Assembly (NCBI GenBank): GCA_963932145.1
Contig: OZ010577.1
Span: 14,919,889 to 14,983,888 of the forward strand
Length of the DNA: 64,000 nt
Reading direction: 5' to 3'
From: Acanthosepion lycidas
Taxonomy: Eukaryota; Mollusca; Cephalopoda; Sepiida; Sepiidae
The translations under genes and the position numbers were made by a program. This document shows positions 63,401 through 64,000 of the stretch, in pieces (the first letter of the stretch is position 1; the number at the start of each line of letters is the position of its first letter). The notes beneath the pieces were generated by a model. It had not been told where the DNA came from, did not search any database, and saw only the letters and a program-made list of their open reading frames with translations.

Positions 63401-64000
63401 AAAACCGGCTTACAATTATTTTTCATTCGAACTCATACAGTGAGCGTAGCATGCAAAGGTTACGACTCACGTAACAGGGATTTCCTTGAAAAACTGTGTG
63501 GACGCAAAATGGGTGATCGCTGTAAGTTTCTCTCCTGCCGTGCGTTCTATTTACCTTTACATTCTTTCATTTCACTTTATGAACAGGCAAGAGCCTCCTC
63601 TAAAACCGGCTTACAATTTTTTTTCATTCGAACTCATACAGTGAGCGTAGCATGCAAAGGTTACGACTCACGTAACAGGGATTTCCTTGAAAACCTGTGT
63701 GGACGCAAAGTGGGTGATCGCTGTATGTTTCTCTCCTGCCGTGCGTTCTATTTACCTTTACATTCTTTCATTTCACTTTATGAACAGGCAAGATCCTCCT
63801 CTAAAACCGGCTTACAGTTATTTTTCATTCGAACTCATACAGTGAGCGTAGCATGCAAAGGATACTATTCATATAACAGGGATTTCCTTGAAAAACTGTG
63901 TGGACGCAAAATGAGTGATCGCTGTATGTTTCTCTCCTGCCGTGCGTTCTATTTACCTTTACATTCTTTCATTTAACTTTATGAACAGGCAAGAGCCTCC
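60478..64000 (+). repeat. Mixed right-hand units with one 402-bp dimer
   Basis: Units here carry many private changes (TCCAGCCGTACG near 60,721, GGTAACGACTCACTTAAC near 60,846, GATCGGTG near 61,104). A two-unit repeat is clear: GCAAAAGTTACG near 61,243 and 61,645, and TGTATTTTTCTC near 61,512 and 61,914, each 402 bp apart. A 1-bp deletion (CTTGAAAACTG) lies near 62,081. Five consecutive Y-type units follow from about 62,240. The array continues past the right end, which cuts a unit at unit position 108. Confidence 0.75.

Larger units (their letters stand above)
1..64000 (+). repeat. 201-bp satellite DNA array, whole window
   Basis: The landmark AAACTGTGTGG recurs every 201 bp from position 1 to the end, always in the same orientation, giving 318 full units plus 108 bp. 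The only length changes I could trace are deletions of 1 or 2 bp, totalling 26 bp. The consensus has 85 G+C of 201 and 9 CpG. Sites that vary between units are unit positions 13, 19, 47-48, 83, 101-118 and 170-183; the rest is nearly invariant. Units differ by a few percent, while units one HOR period apart are often identical. No interspersed unique DNA is present. A satellite of centromeric, pericentromeric or subtelomeric heterochromatin fits best. I do not recognise the family or the host. Confidence 0.97.

Noticed and set aside
19..63976. Seventy-odd + strand open frames read as a cysteine-rich repeat protein family
   Set aside because: All are the same frame of the 201-bp unit. Their ends are set by unit variants (TAA83, TGA46, TAA46) or 1-bp deletions, the starts are GTG or ATG inside ordinary units, and no exon, promoter or terminator differs from other units.
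1..64000. CRISPR array or other repeat-spacer locus
   Set aside because: There are no unique spacers; the whole 201-bp period is repeated and varies only by scattered substitutions.
1..64000. Concatemer made by a reverse transcriptase, as in bacterial systems that produce an endless ORF by rolling-circle copying
   Set aside because: The divisible-by-3 unit with an open frame is suggestive, but there is no reverse transcriptase or other gene, the units have diverged into HORs, and stops are frequent. Genomic satellite turnover explains it better.
1..64000. Ribosomal intergenic spacer subrepeats
   Set aside because: No rRNA coding sequence or transition to unique spacer appears anywhere in 64 kb, and the array is far longer than usual spacer subrepeats.

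Overview
The whole 64,000-base window lies inside one tandem satellite array. The unit is 201 bp. Position 1 of the window is taken as unit position 1 (the AAACTGTGTGG landmark). The window then holds 318 complete head-to-tail units plus 108 bp of the next, once 26 deleted bases are allowed for. All units read in the + orientation. I found no single-copy sequence, no flank, no recognisable gene, no tRNA or rRNA, no transposon insertion, no inversion and no CRISPR-type spacers. An uninterrupted array of this size points to eukaryotic heterochromatin (centromeric, pericentromeric or subtelomeric). The species cannot be read from the sequence. The consensus unit is about 42% GC (85 of 201) with 9 CpG against about 8.9 expected, so CpG is not depleted. 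That argues weakly against a heavily CpG-methylated vertebrate-type genome.

The unit has recurring landmarks, given as unit positions. Positions 37-89 are a pyrimidine-rich tract ending in AACAG|G at 92-97. A TTCGAA palindrome lies at 137-142 and a GCATGC palindrome at 160-165. A 17-bp dyad, GTTACGACTCACGTAAC, lies at 170-186. Two main subfamilies differ in this last element. The R type keeps the dyad. The Y type has GATACTATTCATATAAC, which destroys it. Other variable sites are 19 (G/A), 47-48 (TGC/TAC/TGA/TAA), 83 (C/A, making TCA or TAA) and 101-118.

Layout by higher-order repeat (HOR): 1-5,640, 8-unit (1,608 bp) HORs alternating as a 16-unit superrepeat; 5,641-6,834, transition; 6,835-8,040, three Y/R dimers of 402 bp; about 8,551-12,569 and 12,570-16,970, a 20-unit block and its 22-unit copy, the second with an internal 803-bp tandem duplication; 16,971-20,900, a mixed zone with clustered small deletions; 20,900-30,300, shuffled cassettes; 30,300-35,045, a GGAAGC/GTTTAC cassette zone; 35,046-38,897, an 11-unit (2,208 bp) duplication; 38,5xx-51,5xx, a very recent 31-unit (6,229 bp) duplication whose second copy has three extra units; 51,600-56,176, mosaic units; 56,177-60,477, two nearly identical 11-unit (2,210 bp) copies; 60,478-64,000, mixed units with a 402-bp dimer.

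One of the six frames is open through most units because 201 is divisible by 3. This gives apparent ORFs of up to 938 codons. Recurrent in-frame stops, frame-shifting deletions copied along with the HORs, and the lack of any start context or flanking exon indicate that these are not genes. The real content of the window is its duplication history: unequal exchange of whole units at several scales, with at least one crossover point resolved to about 20 bp. All comparisons were made by eye and no alignment software was used.
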